A stretch of 64,000 nt of DNA from Phaeospirillum sp. (GCA_030651575.1 JAUSFB010000032.1:210001-274000), one strand, 5' to 3'. Shown: positions 26,988-36,728, counted from the first letter of the stretch. The notes: generated from the sequence alone by a model not told the origin. A program made the numbers and translations.

Positions 26988-27812
26988 CTACTTCGCCTTC
27001 AGAAGGGCGTCACAAGCCTCCGGCAGCGCACGACTTTGAATGTGCGGCTTGCTGGGGGGCGCAGGCGAAGTCGGCTTGTTCAGCCACGAGTCCAATTCAG
27101 CACCGCACCCATCCCCCTCGGGAATCGGCTTTTGAGGCTCGCAGCCCGGGCTATCCGTTGGGCAGGCCAGACGAATGTGAAAATGCTCGTCATGCCCCCA
27201 CCATGGCCGTAATTTGCGCAGCCAGCCCCGATGATCCGCCGGATTGGCGCGGCACAAGGCCTGCTTGATCATCGGGTTGATGAAGATCCGCTCGACCTCG
27301 GGCGCCTGAGCCGCCAATTCCACCAGCCGCGCCTGGGCCGGAGTCCAGGTTGCACGGTTCATATGGCCATTGGCGACCATGGCGACAGGCCTGGGAGACT
27401 CGATCTCGGCATGTTCCAGGTGTTCGGGCGCCAGCCTGAACCAGATATCAACGTCCAGGCCGTTCTGATGACTGGCGTGACCGGATGGCATGGGGCCGCC
27501 ACGGGACTGCCCCATATCGCCGATCAACACCCCCTTGACTCCCTCCCTCCCGGCCAAGGCCGAAAGATCGCGGATAAAGCGAACCGTCGAGGGATGCGCC
27601 CAGTTCCGATGCCGCGATGGACGAAGAACCTGATAATTTTCACCATCCAGGGCCAGAGCGGCCGCCCCACGCACGCATCCCGCCGCCGCCGAGCCGATGA
27701 CCTGCGCCTCCCCCGGCATGGGGATCGCCATGGCGGCCCAGGCTTCCTTTCCCTCGGCAGCCGGAATGCCTCCGGCAAGCAAGGCAAGCGTCAGGACATG
27801 GGATGGTTTCAA
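26988..27812 (-). CDS. mepA: Penicillin-insensitive murein endopeptidase MepA
   Basis: Zinc endopeptidase cleaving D-Ala-meso-DAP cross-links in the periplasm. A signal peptide (residues 1-22) precedes the LAS-family metal motifs: SRGGPMPSGHASHQNGLDVD (about 103-122) and WGHDEHFHIRLAC near residue 212. Six or more cysteines in the second half (RLACPTDSPGCEP, GDGCGAE, ALPEACD) suggest disulfides, as in E. coli MepA. Length 274 is standard. The start overlaps the HD-GYP gene by ATGA, so both are likely co-transcribed. The link between a wall endopeptidase and cyclic-di-GMP turnover is unusual. Confidence 0.93.
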   Translation of the reverse strand: MKPSHVLTLALLAGGIPAAEGKEAWAAMAIPMPGEAQVIGSAAAGCVRGAAALALDGENYQVLRPSRHRNWAHPSTVRFIRDLSALAGREGVKGVLIGDMGQSRGGPMPSGHASHQNGLDVDIWFRLAPEHLEHAEIESPRPVAMVANGHMNRATWTPAQARLVELAAQAPEVERIFINPMIKQALCRANPADHRGWLRKLRPWWGHDEHFHIRLACPTDSPGCEPQKPIPEGDGCGAELDSWLNKPTSPAPPSKPHIQSRALPEACDALLKAK

Positions 27813-28942
27813 TCGAACACCGTCTGTTCAAAACGGGCCTGAATCTCGTTGATTTCAACCCGGCTGTCGATCAGGGCGGCCACGCAATCCGGATCGAACT
27901 TGGTCCCCGATAACTCCGACAACAGGTCGAACGCCTGCTGATTGGTCCAGGCCTTCTTGTAGGGGCGCTCCGATGTCAGGGCGTCAAAGACGTCGGCGAC
28001 GGTGGCGATGCGGGCTTCCAACGGAATTTCGTCTCCCCGCAGACCGTGGGGATAGCCGGTGCCGTCCAGAGCCTCGTGATGATAAGCGATGACGTTTCGC
28101 AGCACGGTAAAATATGCCAGCGACTGCATGCCGAAATCCACAGCCATCATATCGATGATCTCCAGGCCGCGCGCCACATGCCTTTTCATCACCTCGAATT
28201 CATCGACGGTAAGCTTGCCCGGCTTGAACAAGATATTATCGGGCACGGCGATCTTGCCCACATCGTGAATGGGGGTGAACTGGAACAGGTATTCCACGAA
28301 CTCGTCGCTCAGGTCATAGGGGCCGGCCATCTTGGTGGCGATCAGCCGGGAATAGCGGGCCATACGGGCGAGATGAGCCCCCGTCTCCTCGTCGCGCACG
28401 GTGGAAACCTGACGGATCACCTTTACCGCCGCATGCATCATCCGCACGGTATCAAGCTCGCGCATCACGATCTGGGCGATAAGCTCGGCATAGGGCCGCA
28501 GCCGGTGAATAACCTGGGGCGTGAAGAAGTCCTTGCAAACGGAATTCAGAAACAGAAAACCAAAGAACTTTCCCTTGGAGATGACTGGAACGGTGTAACT
28601 GGAAAGGTAACCGCAAGCCACCAGCCGGGTGGCGTGTTCCTGCCCGGTCACCGCCACGACCTTCAGGTCGTTGATGGTACGCCGGCCGCCGGTCACCGCC
28701 AATTCCTGAAGACTGGGAAGATTGGCCAGCTTCGCCGAGGAGTGGTCAAGCGGGCTTTCGCCATCGCTGGAATGGATAAACGTCTTCAGGATATCGGTGC
28801 GTTCATCATACAGCGCCACCGCGATCCGGCTTAATGCCGTCAGGTCGCCATCGCCCTTGATTTCATCATGAAGGCAGAACAAGCGTTCGGCCAACCCTTG
28901 ACGCATAGCAGGCAGAGTCTTGCGTGCCACATCGGACGTCAC
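27809..28942 (-). CDS. HD-GYP cyclic-di-GMP phosphodiesterase with N-terminal sensor-like domain
   Basis: 377 residues. Residues ~20-185 resemble a GAF-type sensor (LPSLQELAVTGGRRTINDLK, then GYLSSYTVPVISKGKFFGFLFLNS). Residues ~190-370 form the HD-GYP domain: HD in PIHDVGKIAVPDNIL (His226-Asp227), HHE at 288-290, and GYP at 296-298 in DGTGYPHGLRGDEIPLEARI. All catalytic residues are present, so it should hydrolyse cyclic-di-GMP. The GTG at 28942 follows AGGTGATG. An FNR-type palindrome lies 21-34 bases upstream, suggesting oxygen-linked control. mepA is coupled downstream. Confidence 0.9.
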   Translation of the reverse strand: MTSDVARKTLPAMRQGLAERLFCLHDEIKGDGDLTALSRIAVALYDERTDILKTFIHSSDGESPLDHSSAKLANLPSLQELAVTGGRRTINDLKVVAVTGQEHATRLVACGYLSSYTVPVISKGKFFGFLFLNSVCKDFFTPQVIHRLRPYAELIAQIVMRELDTVRMMHAAVKVIRQVSTVRDEETGAHLARMARYSRLIATKMAGPYDLSDEFVEYLFQFTPIHDVGKIAVPDNILFKPGKLTVDEFEVMKRHVARGLEIIDMMAVDFGMQSLAYFTVLRNVIAYHHEALDGTGYPHGLRGDEIPLEARIATVADVFDALTSERPYKKAWTNQQAFDLLSELSGTKFDPDCVAALIDSRVEINEIQARFEQTVFD

Positions 28943-28962
28943 AACATCACCTAATGCTAACT

Positions 28963-28976
28963 TTGATATTCATCAA
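28963..28976 (-). promoter_or_regulatory. FNR/FixK-type binding box upstream of the HD-GYP gene
   Basis: The sequence TTGAT-ATTC-ATCAA is an exact match to the consensus TTGAT-N4-ATCAA bound by Crp/FNR-family anaerobic regulators such as FNR and FixK. Its centre is about 27 bases upstream of the GTG start. This is close for classical class II activation (centre at -41.5), so either the message starts inside the annotated gene or the site represses. Occupancy is inferred only. Confidence 0.55.
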
Positions 28977-29094
28977 GCGAACAATAGCTTAATGCACGAG
29001 TCGAGGTCAAACCCTTGTCGCACCATCATTTTCGCATATGCTGAAATGGGTTAGGCCCAATGCTTCAATTCAGCGCAGACCGAAACAACCCAAA

Positions 29095-30729
29095 TCAGGT
29101 TGTGATATCTTTCGCCATCGCACGCAAAACGTACTTCTGAACTTTGCCCGTCGAAGTTTTGGGCAAAACGGTGAAGACAACAGTTCGCGGACATTTGAAG
29201 TGGGCCAGTCGCTCGCGACAAAAGGCCATGATCTCCTGTTCGGTGGCGACCGCCCCGTCCTTCAGCCCGATGAAGGCGCATGGCGTCTCGCCCCATTTCT
29301 CGTCCGGGCGCGCCACCACGGCGGCCTCGCCCACGGCGGGGTGCTGGTAGAGAACGCTTTCGACCTCGATGGTGGAAATATTCTCGCCCCCGGAGATGAT
29401 GATGTCCTTGGAGCGGTCCTTGAGTTCGATATACCCGTCGGCGTGCCAGACGCCAAGGTCGCCGGTGTGGAACCAGCCTCCGGCAAAAGCCTCGGCGGTG
29501 GCCGTCGGGTTCTTGAGATAGCCCTTCATCACCACATTCCCGCGATAGAACACCTCGCCCATGGTCGCGCCATCCATGGGAACCGGCGCCAGAGACACTG
29601 GGTCGGCCACCATCATGGCTTCCTCGTTCACATAGCGGACTCCTTGGCGGGACTTCATCCGTGCCCGCTCGTCCAGCGGAAGCAGGTCCCATTCCTCGTG
29701 CCAGGCGCAGACGGTGGCGGGGCCATAGACTTCGGTCAGGCCGTAGACATGGGTGATCTTGAACCCCTGGCTTTCCAGCCGTCCGATCACCGCAGCGGGC
29801 GGCGGTGCCGCCGCCGTCATGAATTCGACCGCATGCGGCAGTGGCCGACGGTCCTTTTCCGGGGCGTTGATCAGCATCCCCATGACGATGGGAGCCCCGC
29901 ACATATGAGTCACCTTGTAAGCCTCGATGGCGGCGAACATCCCGACGGCGTCGACCCGGCGCAGACAGACATGGGTTCCGGCCAGGGCGGTGATGGTCCA
30001 GGGAAAACACCAGCCGTTGCAATGAAACATGGGCAGAGTCCACAGATAGACCGGATGCCCGGTCATCCCCCAGTTCACCACATTACCCAGCGCGTTGATG
30101 TAGGCGCCACGGTGGTGGTAGACGACTCCCTTTGGGTTGCCGGTGGTCCCTGAGGTATAGTTGAGGGCGATAGCGTCCCACTCATCGGCCGGCCAGTGCC
30201 AGGCGAATTCCGGGTCGCCGTCGGCGATGAAGGCTTCGTATCCGCACTCCCCCAGCAATTCCCCGCCCAGCCCCAGGGGATCATCGATATCGATCACCAC
30301 GGGCCGCCGCGCCACCTGCATCAGGGCCTTCTTAATGACCGGCGAGAATTCGCGGTCGGTGACCAGAACCTTGGCCTCGCCATGATTAAGCATGAAAGCG
30401 ATGGTCTCGGCATCCAGGCGGGTGTTGAGCGCGCAAAGAACGGCGCCGGTCATGGGAACGCCGAACGTGGCCTCGAACGCGGCGGGCGTGTTAGCCGCCA
30501 TGAAGGCGACGGTGTCGCCACCCCCGATTCCCCGCCTGGACAAGGCTGAAGCCAACCGCCGGCAACGGTCATAGGTTTGCTTCCAGGTGAATCGCAGGTC
30601 GCCGTGAATCACCGAGACCCGGTTCGGGTAGACCGACGCCGAGCGTTCGAGAAAACCAAGAGGACTCAGCGGAACATGGTTCGCGGCGTTCTTGTCGAGA
30701 TGCATGTCGTAAGGATTGCTGCCAGCCAT
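29095..30729 (-). CDS. Acyl-CoA synthetase (AMP-binding family)
   Basis: 544-residue adenylate-forming enzyme that activates a carboxylic acid to its CoA thioester. Motifs: P-loop-like YTSGTTGNPKGVVYHHRG, TGDLGVWHADGYIELKDR, and the C-terminal lysine motif PKTSTGKVQKYVLR. The N-terminal LGFLERSASVYPNRVSVIHG resembles the FadD/AlkK/DmdB group (medium- or long-chain acids or 3-methylmercaptopropionate). Substrate cannot be set from sequence. The ATG at 30729 is preceded by GGGGAG 6 bases away. It is transcribed away from the diguanylate cyclase gene. Confidence 0.85.
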   Translation of the reverse strand: MAGSNPYDMHLDKNAANHVPLSPLGFLERSASVYPNRVSVIHGDLRFTWKQTYDRCRRLASALSRRGIGGGDTVAFMAANTPAAFEATFGVPMTGAVLCALNTRLDAETIAFMLNHGEAKVLVTDREFSPVIKKALMQVARRPVVIDIDDPLGLGGELLGECGYEAFIADGDPEFAWHWPADEWDAIALNYTSGTTGNPKGVVYHHRGAYINALGNVVNWGMTGHPVYLWTLPMFHCNGWCFPWTITALAGTHVCLRRVDAVGMFAAIEAYKVTHMCGAPIVMGMLINAPEKDRRPLPHAVEFMTAAAPPPAAVIGRLESQGFKITHVYGLTEVYGPATVCAWHEEWDLLPLDERARMKSRQGVRYVNEEAMMVADPVSLAPVPMDGATMGEVFYRGNVVMKGYLKNPTATAEAFAGGWFHTGDLGVWHADGYIELKDRSKDIIISGGENISTIEVESVLYQHPAVGEAAVVARPDEKWGETPCAFIGLKDGAVATEQEIMAFCRERLAHFKCPRTVVFTVLPKTSTGKVQKYVLRAMAKDITT

Positions 30730-30921
30730 TTGATTCTCCCCGATTTTTCCGGTGGAGCCTTGCTGTCGCCATCGACAGCGGCCCTCTTGTTCATCGAGCA
30801 TGCGGCTGGGATTGCCCATTTTCAACCGGCATTTCAAAGGCGCCCTTCTCCGTCCATGGCGATTGTATTCACCCACTGTTTTGACTAAGGTCACGCCAAA
30901 GCTCAAGGGGAGGGGCGGCCC

Positions 30922-32157
30922 GTGGACAGCTCATCGCATATTCAAACAGACATTATCGAGGAAGGGGCCGATTCCATCAGGGGCTGGCGGTCGTTCGCGG
31001 CGCATCTGTTCGCCCCGATCAAGATCACCTGGGGCCAGTTCTTTGATTTGCTGGTGCCGCTGCGCCACTCGCCCCATATCCGTCGCCATGCCGCCTCGGT
31101 CATCATCTCGCGGATTCAACTGGTCGCCGCTCTGTTCGCGGTGATGGTGCCGTTATGGTCGATCATCGACTGGTTTGTGTTCCCCTGGCCGCAATGGGCG
31201 CTGATGACCACGTTGCGCATCGGGTCGGCCGTGGTCTTCTTCCTGCTGGCTTGGCCGTGGCAGATTTCCAAGACAAGGCTTCAGGCCGATTCCATGCTGA
31301 TGGCCCTGCTGCTGGTGCCGCCGGTGTTTTATGTCTTGTCCATCGGGATCACCGCCGAGCTTCAGGTCACCGGCACCGCCTTGCTCGTCACCAAGCTTTA
31401 TGCCCTGATGCCCAATATCGTGCTGGCTGGTCTGGCGATTTTTCCGCTGACCGCGTTCGAGGTGGCGTTGTTTTCAGCCCCGGCCTTCGCCTTCGCGATT
31501 CTGGGCCTGCTGATGGGCGGTCATCAACTCTCCTTGGACCAGCACGGCCCCATGCTGTGGTTGATGGTGCTGGTGATGGGAGTGGCCATGTTCTCGGGCA
31601 TGAGCCAGTTGCACTACATTACCGCCCTGGTCAACCGCGCCATGATCGATCCGCTGACCTCGGCCTATACAAGGCGATCCGGCGGCGAGGCGCTGGACCT
31701 GCAATTTCGTCTGGCGGCCATGAAGAACGCTCCCATGGCGATCGCCTTCTTCGACCTGGACAAGTTCAAGTCCATCAACGACACCTATGGTCACGACGAA
31801 GGCGACCGGGCGCTGAAGACCCTGGCCGACAAGCTGCGCGAAGGGCTGCGTCGCGGCGACGTCCTGGTGCGCTGGGGGGGCGAGGAATTCGTCGCCATCC
31901 TCACCGACACCACGCCCGAGGGGGCTCGGATCATGCTGGAGCGCCTGCGCACCGCCGGTTTTGGCCTGCGTCCCGACGGCGTCCCCCTGACCGCCTCCAT
32001 CGGCGTCGCGGAAATCAACGCCGACAAGGTTTCCGACTGGCCCCAGCTGATCGAGCTGGCCGACCAGCGCATGTACGAGGCCAAGCGCACCGGCCGCGAC
32101 CGCGCCGTTCTGCCGGGTGGCGAAGTCATGGTATTCGGCGATAAGGAAATTTTTTAG
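30922..32157 (+). CDS. Membrane diguanylate cyclase (GGDEF)
   Basis: 411 residues. Residues ~60-235 hold five or six hydrophobic helices (LVAALFAVMVPLWSIIDWFV and onwards) forming an unassigned membrane sensor. The GGDEF domain follows: FFDLDKFKSINDTYGHDEGD, then the active site GGEEF at 319-323, so it should make cyclic-di-GMP. An I-site (RRGD, 310-313) exactly 5 residues before it suggests product inhibition. The start is GTG at 30922 just after a GGGGAGGGG ribosome site. Confidence 0.9.
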   Translation: MDSSSHIQTDIIEEGADSIRGWRSFAAHLFAPIKITWGQFFDLLVPLRHSPHIRRHAASVIISRIQLVAALFAVMVPLWSIIDWFVFPWPQWALMTTLRIGSAVVFFLLAWPWQISKTRLQADSMLMALLLVPPVFYVLSIGITAELQVTGTALLVTKLYALMPNIVLAGLAIFPLTAFEVALFSAPAFAFAILGLLMGGHQLSLDQHGPMLWLMVLVMGVAMFSGMSQLHYITALVNRAMIDPLTSAYTRRSGGEALDLQFRLAAMKNAPMAIAFFDLDKFKSINDTYGHDEGDRALKTLADKLREGLRRGDVLVRWGGEEFVAILTDTTPEGARIMLERLRTAGFGLRPDGVPLTASIGVAEINADKVSDWPQLIELADQRMYEAKRTGRDRAVLPGGEVMVFGDKEIF

Positions 32158-32204
32158 GGGCCTCAGCTCTTGACAGTGACGAGGATCCGCGCTGCTGTCG
32201 GAGG

Positions 32205-33110
32205 ATGCGCTTCGCCCTCGTCATCAATCGCTCGGCCGGCAGTTTCCGTACCCTGCCGCTGGACGCCACCGTCGCCGCCATCACCGCGGTGCTGGTCGCG
32301 GCCGGCCATCTGGTCGAATCCTATCTGGTCGACCGGCGTGAACTGGCGCGGTCGCTGTCGACGCTTGCCGGCCGCGACGACCTGGACGGCGTGGTGGTCG
32401 GTGGTGGAGACGGCACCATCCTGACCGCTGTACTGGCCGGCCTTGGCCGTGACAAGCCGCTCGGCATCCTGCCGCTGGGTACCTTGAACCTGTTCGCCCG
32501 CGACCTGGGCCTGCCGCAGGACCCACTGGAAGCCGCACGGGTTTTATCGACCGCCACCGCCGCCCAGATCGATCTGGCCGAGGTCAACGGCCTGCCCTTC
32601 ACCATCTGGGCCTCCATGGGGATGCATCCTTGGGTGGTGCGACGTCGCGATCACCTTCAGCGGGACGGGATGCGCAAGTGGCGGGCCATGGTTCTGGCGG
32701 CGATGCGGGCGTTTCGCCGTTACCCCATGGTCGATGTCACCCTTGGGCTGAAAGATGGAGCGGTGGAGGTCAGGACGCCGATGCTGTTCATCACCAACAA
32801 TGCCTGGAAGGAGGAAGCGCCGCCGCTGTCGCGGGAATCTCTCGATACCGGCACGCTGGAGATCCATGTGGCGGCCTGTAGCGGGCGATTATCGCTGCTG
32901 TGGCTGGTACTTGAAACCTTCTTCGGCCACTGGCGGGCCAGTCGCCGCCTCCAGACCTTCGCCGCCAAGGAGGTTCGGGTCACCAGCCGCAAGCACCGGG
33001 TTATGGTTTCGCTGGATGGAGAAGTGACGGTGTTAAGCTCGCCGCTGGTGTTCAAGGTCCGCCCAAAGGCGCTGAACGTACTGATTCCCACCCGGACCCC
33101 ACCCCGATGA
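32205..33110 (+). CDS. Diacylglycerol kinase-family lipid kinase
   Basis: 301 residues of the DagK/YegS catalytic fold. It starts MRFALVINRSAGS (nucleotide-binding N-P-x-AG-like), then VVVGGGDGTILTAVLAGL and GILPLGTLNLFARDLGLP, the glycine-rich loops that bind ATP and the lipid. Substrate (diacylglycerol, sphingosine or other) is unknown. The GAGG ribosome site directly abuts the ATG with no spacer, which is poor for initiation, yet no better in-frame start exists. It overlaps the next gene by ATGA, so lipid kinase and phosphoesterase are coupled. Confidence 0.82.
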   Translation: MRFALVINRSAGSFRTLPLDATVAAITAVLVAAGHLVESYLVDRRELARSLSTLAGRDDLDGVVVGGGDGTILTAVLAGLGRDKPLGILPLGTLNLFARDLGLPQDPLEAARVLSTATAAQIDLAEVNGLPFTIWASMGMHPWVVRRRDHLQRDGMRKWRAMVLAAMRAFRRYPMVDVTLGLKDGAVEVRTPMLFITNNAWKEEAPPLSRESLDTGTLEIHVAACSGRLSLLWLVLETFFGHWRASRRLQTFAAKEVRVTSRKHRVMVSLDGEVTVLSSPLVFKVRPKALNVLIPTRTPPR

Positions 33111-33904
33111 AGACGATCGCCCACCTGTCCGATCTACATTTTGGACGCACCGAAACCAAGGTCGTCGCCGCCCTGCTGTCCGACCTGGAACGGCATCGCC
33201 CCGATCTGGTGATCATCTCCGGCGATCTGACCCAGCGCGCCCGCTCCCACCAGTTCGCCGAGGCCCGCGCCTTCCTGTCCCATATTCCGGCACCGGTGCT
33301 GGTGGTGCCGGGCAATCACGACCTCTATCCGCTTTATCGGCCGTTCTCGCGCATATTCCGGCCCCGAAATAAATTTCATCGCAGCCTGCCGGGCCACGAT
33401 TCCCTGCCGGTGTGGAAGGATGATCAGGTGGTGGCCATCGGGTTGGACAGCACCCGCAGCCTGCGTTGGAAATCAGGCGCATTGAAGGGCGCCCATCTCG
33501 ACCATCTCGAACTGACCCTGGCCGATGCGCCCGAGACGGCGGCCAGGGTGGTGTTTCTCCACCATCCCCCCTCCACCGCCAGCGGTGGCCATCCTTACGA
33601 GACCTTGGTGAATCATGGAATCGATCTGGTCCTGACCGGCCATGTTCACCATGCCCACGTGGAACTGATCAGCAGCGACCATGGCGGTTCTCTGGTGCTG
33701 GTGCAGGCGACCACCGCCTGCTCCACCCGCCTGCGTGAGGATTCGAACGGCTACTGCCTGGTGCGCCTGGATGGCGATCACATGGAGGTCGCCATCCAGG
33801 GCTGGAGCGGCGATATATTCCATACCATTCGCCATCACTGCTTCGAGAAAAAGGCCCGCATCTGGCGGATGGCACCGCATTTGTCGCACGTCTTCCCCTC
33901 CTAG
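33107..33904 (+). CDS. Metallophosphoesterase (calcineurin-like)
   Basis: 265-residue cytoplasmic enzyme with all five di-metal motifs in order: HLSDLHFG, VIISGDLTQRA, VVPGNHDLYP, a histidine pair in FLHHPP, and LTGHVHHAHVE. This is the class III cyclic-nucleotide-phosphodiesterase-like / CpdA branch, but substrate cannot be read from motifs. It is translationally coupled to the lipid kinase, so a lipid-linked or membrane phosphate substrate is possible. Confidence 0.88.
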   Translation: MKTIAHLSDLHFGRTETKVVAALLSDLERHRPDLVIISGDLTQRARSHQFAEARAFLSHIPAPVLVVPGNHDLYPLYRPFSRIFRPRNKFHRSLPGHDSLPVWKDDQVVAIGLDSTRSLRWKSGALKGAHLDHLELTLADAPETAARVVFLHHPPSTASGGHPYETLVNHGIDLVLTGHVHHAHVELISSDHGGSLVLVQATTACSTRLREDSNGYCLVRLDGDHMEVAIQGWSGDIFHTIRHHCFEKKARIWRMAPHLSHVFPS

Positions 33905-33918
33905 GACAAAAAAGAAAT

Positions 33919-35910
33919 ATGGCGCTGAATATCGACCAGGAAATGGCCAAGGCGATCAAACTGGCCCAAGCGGGCAAACTGAAGCCCGCCGTGGAGATTT
34001 TGCACAAGCTGATCACTCTGGCGCCCAGTTCCATCATCCTGCGCTACAATCTCAGTCTGTTCCTGCTGATGGCGGGGCGTCATGCCGAGGCGCTTCCCCA
34101 TCTCGATCATATCTTGGCTCAACAGCCGGGGCATCACCCGTCGCTGTTCAGCAAAGCCAAGGGGCTGCTTGCCCTTGACCGCGCCGCCGAGGCGTTGCCG
34201 ATCCTTGAGCGCCTCGCCGCCGCCGGTGATCCGGAAAGCCTGCTGGCCCTGGGTAATGGCTTGCGCCTGCTGCAGCGCATGCCAGAGGCCGCCGCCGCCT
34301 TTCACCGCCTGACCCAGGTAGCGCCCGGCCATGTGGGCGGTCATGTCAACCTTGGTTTACTTCTGGTGGGCGGTCCCCCGGAAACCGCCCTGCCCGCCCT
34401 CGAAGCGGCGGTTCGCCATCACCCTCGGGTCGCGGAACTGCAAGCGATGCTGGGGCAGGTTCTGCTGCGGCTGGGCCGGCAGGACGAGGCCATTGCGAGA
34501 CTCAAACAGGCATTGGCCATCGACCCCTCGCTGGCGGCTGCCAAAGGGCACCTGTTGCGCGCCTATCGCGAAACCGCCGATTGGGAGGCGGAAGAGGCCA
34601 TTTTCACCGAAATCCGTGCGGATTTGACCGCCGTTGCCGACCGCCGTCAATTGGCGATCGCAACCCAGGATGCTATTTTCCATCCCTTCAGCGGCCCGGA
34701 AATCCGCCGTATCGCCGCTGCGGAAGCGGGATTTCGCGTTCCCGGCCCACCTCGCCCGATCCTGCGGCCTCAGGCCAAGATACCGCCGCCGCTGGTGGTG
34801 GGCTACCTGTCGCCTGATTTTCGCGAGCACGCCACCATGCATCTGGCCGGCGACGTTTTCGGTCATCACGACCGGTCGCGGGTTCGCCCCATCGCCTACT
34901 CGGTCGGCCCCGATGACGGCTCTTCATGGCGCGAGCGGCTGACCAGGGAATGTGACGGTTTCGTCGATCTGGCGACCATGAGCGACCGCGCTGCCGCCGC
35001 CCGGATCGCGGCCGATGGCGTCCATATCCTGGTGGATATGTCGGTGTTCACCCGTCACGCCCGCCCCGGCATCGCCGCACTGCGCCCGGCGCCGATCCAG
35101 GTGGTCTGGCTGGGACTGGCTGCCAGTTCAGGTGCGCCATGGCTGCATTACGCCATCGTCGACGACGTGCTGGTGCCGCCGACCCATCGCGAGCATTTTT
35201 CCGAACGGCTGATCAATCTTCCGGGCTGCTATCAAGCCAACCAAGCCTGGACCCCACCGCCGCCACCGCCGCCGCGCCCGCAACTGGGGCTGCCCGAGGA
35301 TGGCGTGGTGTTTTGTTCGTTCAATGGCCATCGCAAGCTCGACCGGGCCAGCTTCACCCTGTGGATGCGAATTCTCGACGCGGTCCCCGGATCGGTCTTG
35401 TGGCAGTTGGCCCCGCCGGAAGCGGCGCGGCAGCGGTTGGAACACGAAGCCGGCAAGGCCGGCGTCGATCCCACCCGTCTGATCTGGGCTCCCATGCTGC
35501 CCCGGGCCGAACACCTGAAGCGTATTCCGGCTGCCGATCTATTCCTCGACGCGCTGATCTGTGGCGCGCATACCACCGCCGCCGATGCCCTGCGCATGGG
35601 GGTGCCGCTGGTCACCGCCGCCGGTGAGCGGCTGGCGTCCCGCGTCGCGGCGTCCCTGCTGCACGCGGTCGGCATGGCGGATCTGGTTGCGGCCGGTCCG
35701 GAAACACTGTTCGATCTGGCGGTCGGATTGGGACGCGATCCAAGTCGTCTGGCGGAGGTCAAGGCCCGGCTCGCCGCCTTGATGCCCACCACGCCGGCCT
35801 TTGATCCAGCCCGCTTCGCCCGCCACCTTGAAGCCGGATTCGAGCAGGTGTGGCTCCGCCATGCGGCAGGAAAGCCGCCAGATGATATCTCTGTAAAAGC
35901 AACACCCTAG
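33919..35910 (+). CDS. TPR protein with O-GlcNAc-transferase-like (GT41) domain
   Basis: 663 residues. The first ~230 are TPR-like helices (AEALPHLDHILAQQPGHHPSL, AAAFHRLTQVAPGHVGGHVN). From about residue 285 the GT41/SPINDLY fold appears: VVGYLSPDFREHATMHLAGD, PAPIQVVWLGLAASSGAPW, FCSFNGHRKLDRASFTLWMR, and HTTAADALRMGVPLVTAAGE. Bacterial members modify flagellin or other proteins with sugars. A poly-proline stretch (TPPPPPPPRP) interrupts the catalytic region near residue 452. Its stop overlaps the convergent methyltransferase by 4 bases. Confidence 0.85.
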   Translation: MALNIDQEMAKAIKLAQAGKLKPAVEILHKLITLAPSSIILRYNLSLFLLMAGRHAEALPHLDHILAQQPGHHPSLFSKAKGLLALDRAAEALPILERLAAAGDPESLLALGNGLRLLQRMPEAAAAFHRLTQVAPGHVGGHVNLGLLLVGGPPETALPALEAAVRHHPRVAELQAMLGQVLLRLGRQDEAIARLKQALAIDPSLAAAKGHLLRAYRETADWEAEEAIFTEIRADLTAVADRRQLAIATQDAIFHPFSGPEIRRIAAAEAGFRVPGPPRPILRPQAKIPPPLVVGYLSPDFREHATMHLAGDVFGHHDRSRVRPIAYSVGPDDGSSWRERLTRECDGFVDLATMSDRAAAARIAADGVHILVDMSVFTRHARPGIAALRPAPIQVVWLGLAASSGAPWLHYAIVDDVLVPPTHREHFSERLINLPGCYQANQAWTPPPPPPPRPQLGLPEDGVVFCSFNGHRKLDRASFTLWMRILDAVPGSVLWQLAPPEAARQRLEHEAGKAGVDPTRLIWAPMLPRAEHLKRIPAADLFLDALICGAHTTAADALRMGVPLVTAAGERLASRVAASLLHAVGMADLVAAGPETLFDLAVGLGRDPSRLAEVKARLAALMPTTPAFDPARFARHLEAGFEQVWLRHAAGKPPDDISVKATP

Positions 35911-36728
35911 CGGTGCTTCTTGATGTTCAGCCAAAATGAGTTGCTGGGAGCCGGGAAAGCGTTGGCGCCCAAGGCCTCCCAGATCGGCGTCAACTTGGCC
36001 GACAGCACCGGGTCTTGCGCCACGGCGTAACAGGGGAAGGCCGGCTCCAACCACTTGGCCTCACCCAGCAGCAAGGCCGCCAGCAGGTACTGCTCGTTAT
36101 ACATCAACCCCTCGGCATGGGGCGGGTAGTCATAGGGCAGGTAGACGTCGTGGACATGGACGATCACGCCCGGCGGCAATTCCGGTAGCACCTCCAGGAA
36201 CAGAGCGGTGACGTCGGAGTTCTCCAGGCTGCGATGCGAACTGTCGATGAACAAGATGTCGCCGGATTTAAGCCGCGAGAATACCGCCGGATCGACAAAC
36301 TCGGCCGGCGCCCGGATCACCTCGTCGCACAGGACATCGACCTCGGCGCGCGGCTGGGGATCGATGGAGACGATCTTGGTCCGAAGGCGCTTGGTGGTGA
36401 TCGCATGGCGGGCGAACTTGGTCGAATTGCCTGACCCGATCTCGATCAACAGCCGTGGATCATGCCGTGACAGCATGCCGGTCAGGGCGATCCCGTCCAG
36501 CGCGGTGAACCAGGGATTCATCCATCGGGGAGTGGCCGCATCCTCGGCGGCTTCCAGCGGAATCGTGGCAAGCACCTCGCGCAGGCCGACGAATCCATCG
36601 ATCAGCCGGACGTAATCGGCTCGCCCGCGCCCGATGATCTCGGTCAAACGCGGATGGGTCGGCCGGCCGAATCCCCAGCGCGGCTGGCAGGTATAGCCAT
36701 AATTGCCGATCTTGATCTTGGCGGCCAA
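35907..36728 (-). CDS. Class I SAM-dependent methyltransferase (Methyltransf_24 type)
   Basis: 273 residues. Motif I LLIEIGSGNSTKFAR (about 92-106), a motif II-like IVSIDPQPRAEVD, then LKSGDILFIDSSHRSLENSD and the conserved VIVHVHDVYLPYDYP. This pattern is typical of the Methyltransf_24 family of small-molecule or sugar methyltransferases, often near glycosylation genes. It is next to the TPR-GT41 gene in convergent orientation with a 4-base overlap, so a role in modifying a glycan is possible but not shown. Confidence 0.8.
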   Translation of the reverse strand: MAAKIKIGNYGYTCQPRWGFGRPTHPRLTEIIGRGRADYVRLIDGFVGLREVLATIPLEAAEDAATPRWMNPWFTALDGIALTGMLSRHDPRLLIEIGSGNSTKFARHAITTKRLRTKIVSIDPQPRAEVDVLCDEVIRAPAEFVDPAVFSRLKSGDILFIDSSHRSLENSDVTALFLEVLPELPPGVIVHVHDVYLPYDYPPHAEGLMYNEQYLLAALLLGEAKWLEPAFPCYAVAQDPVLSAKLTPIWEALGANAFPAPSNSFWLNIKKHR

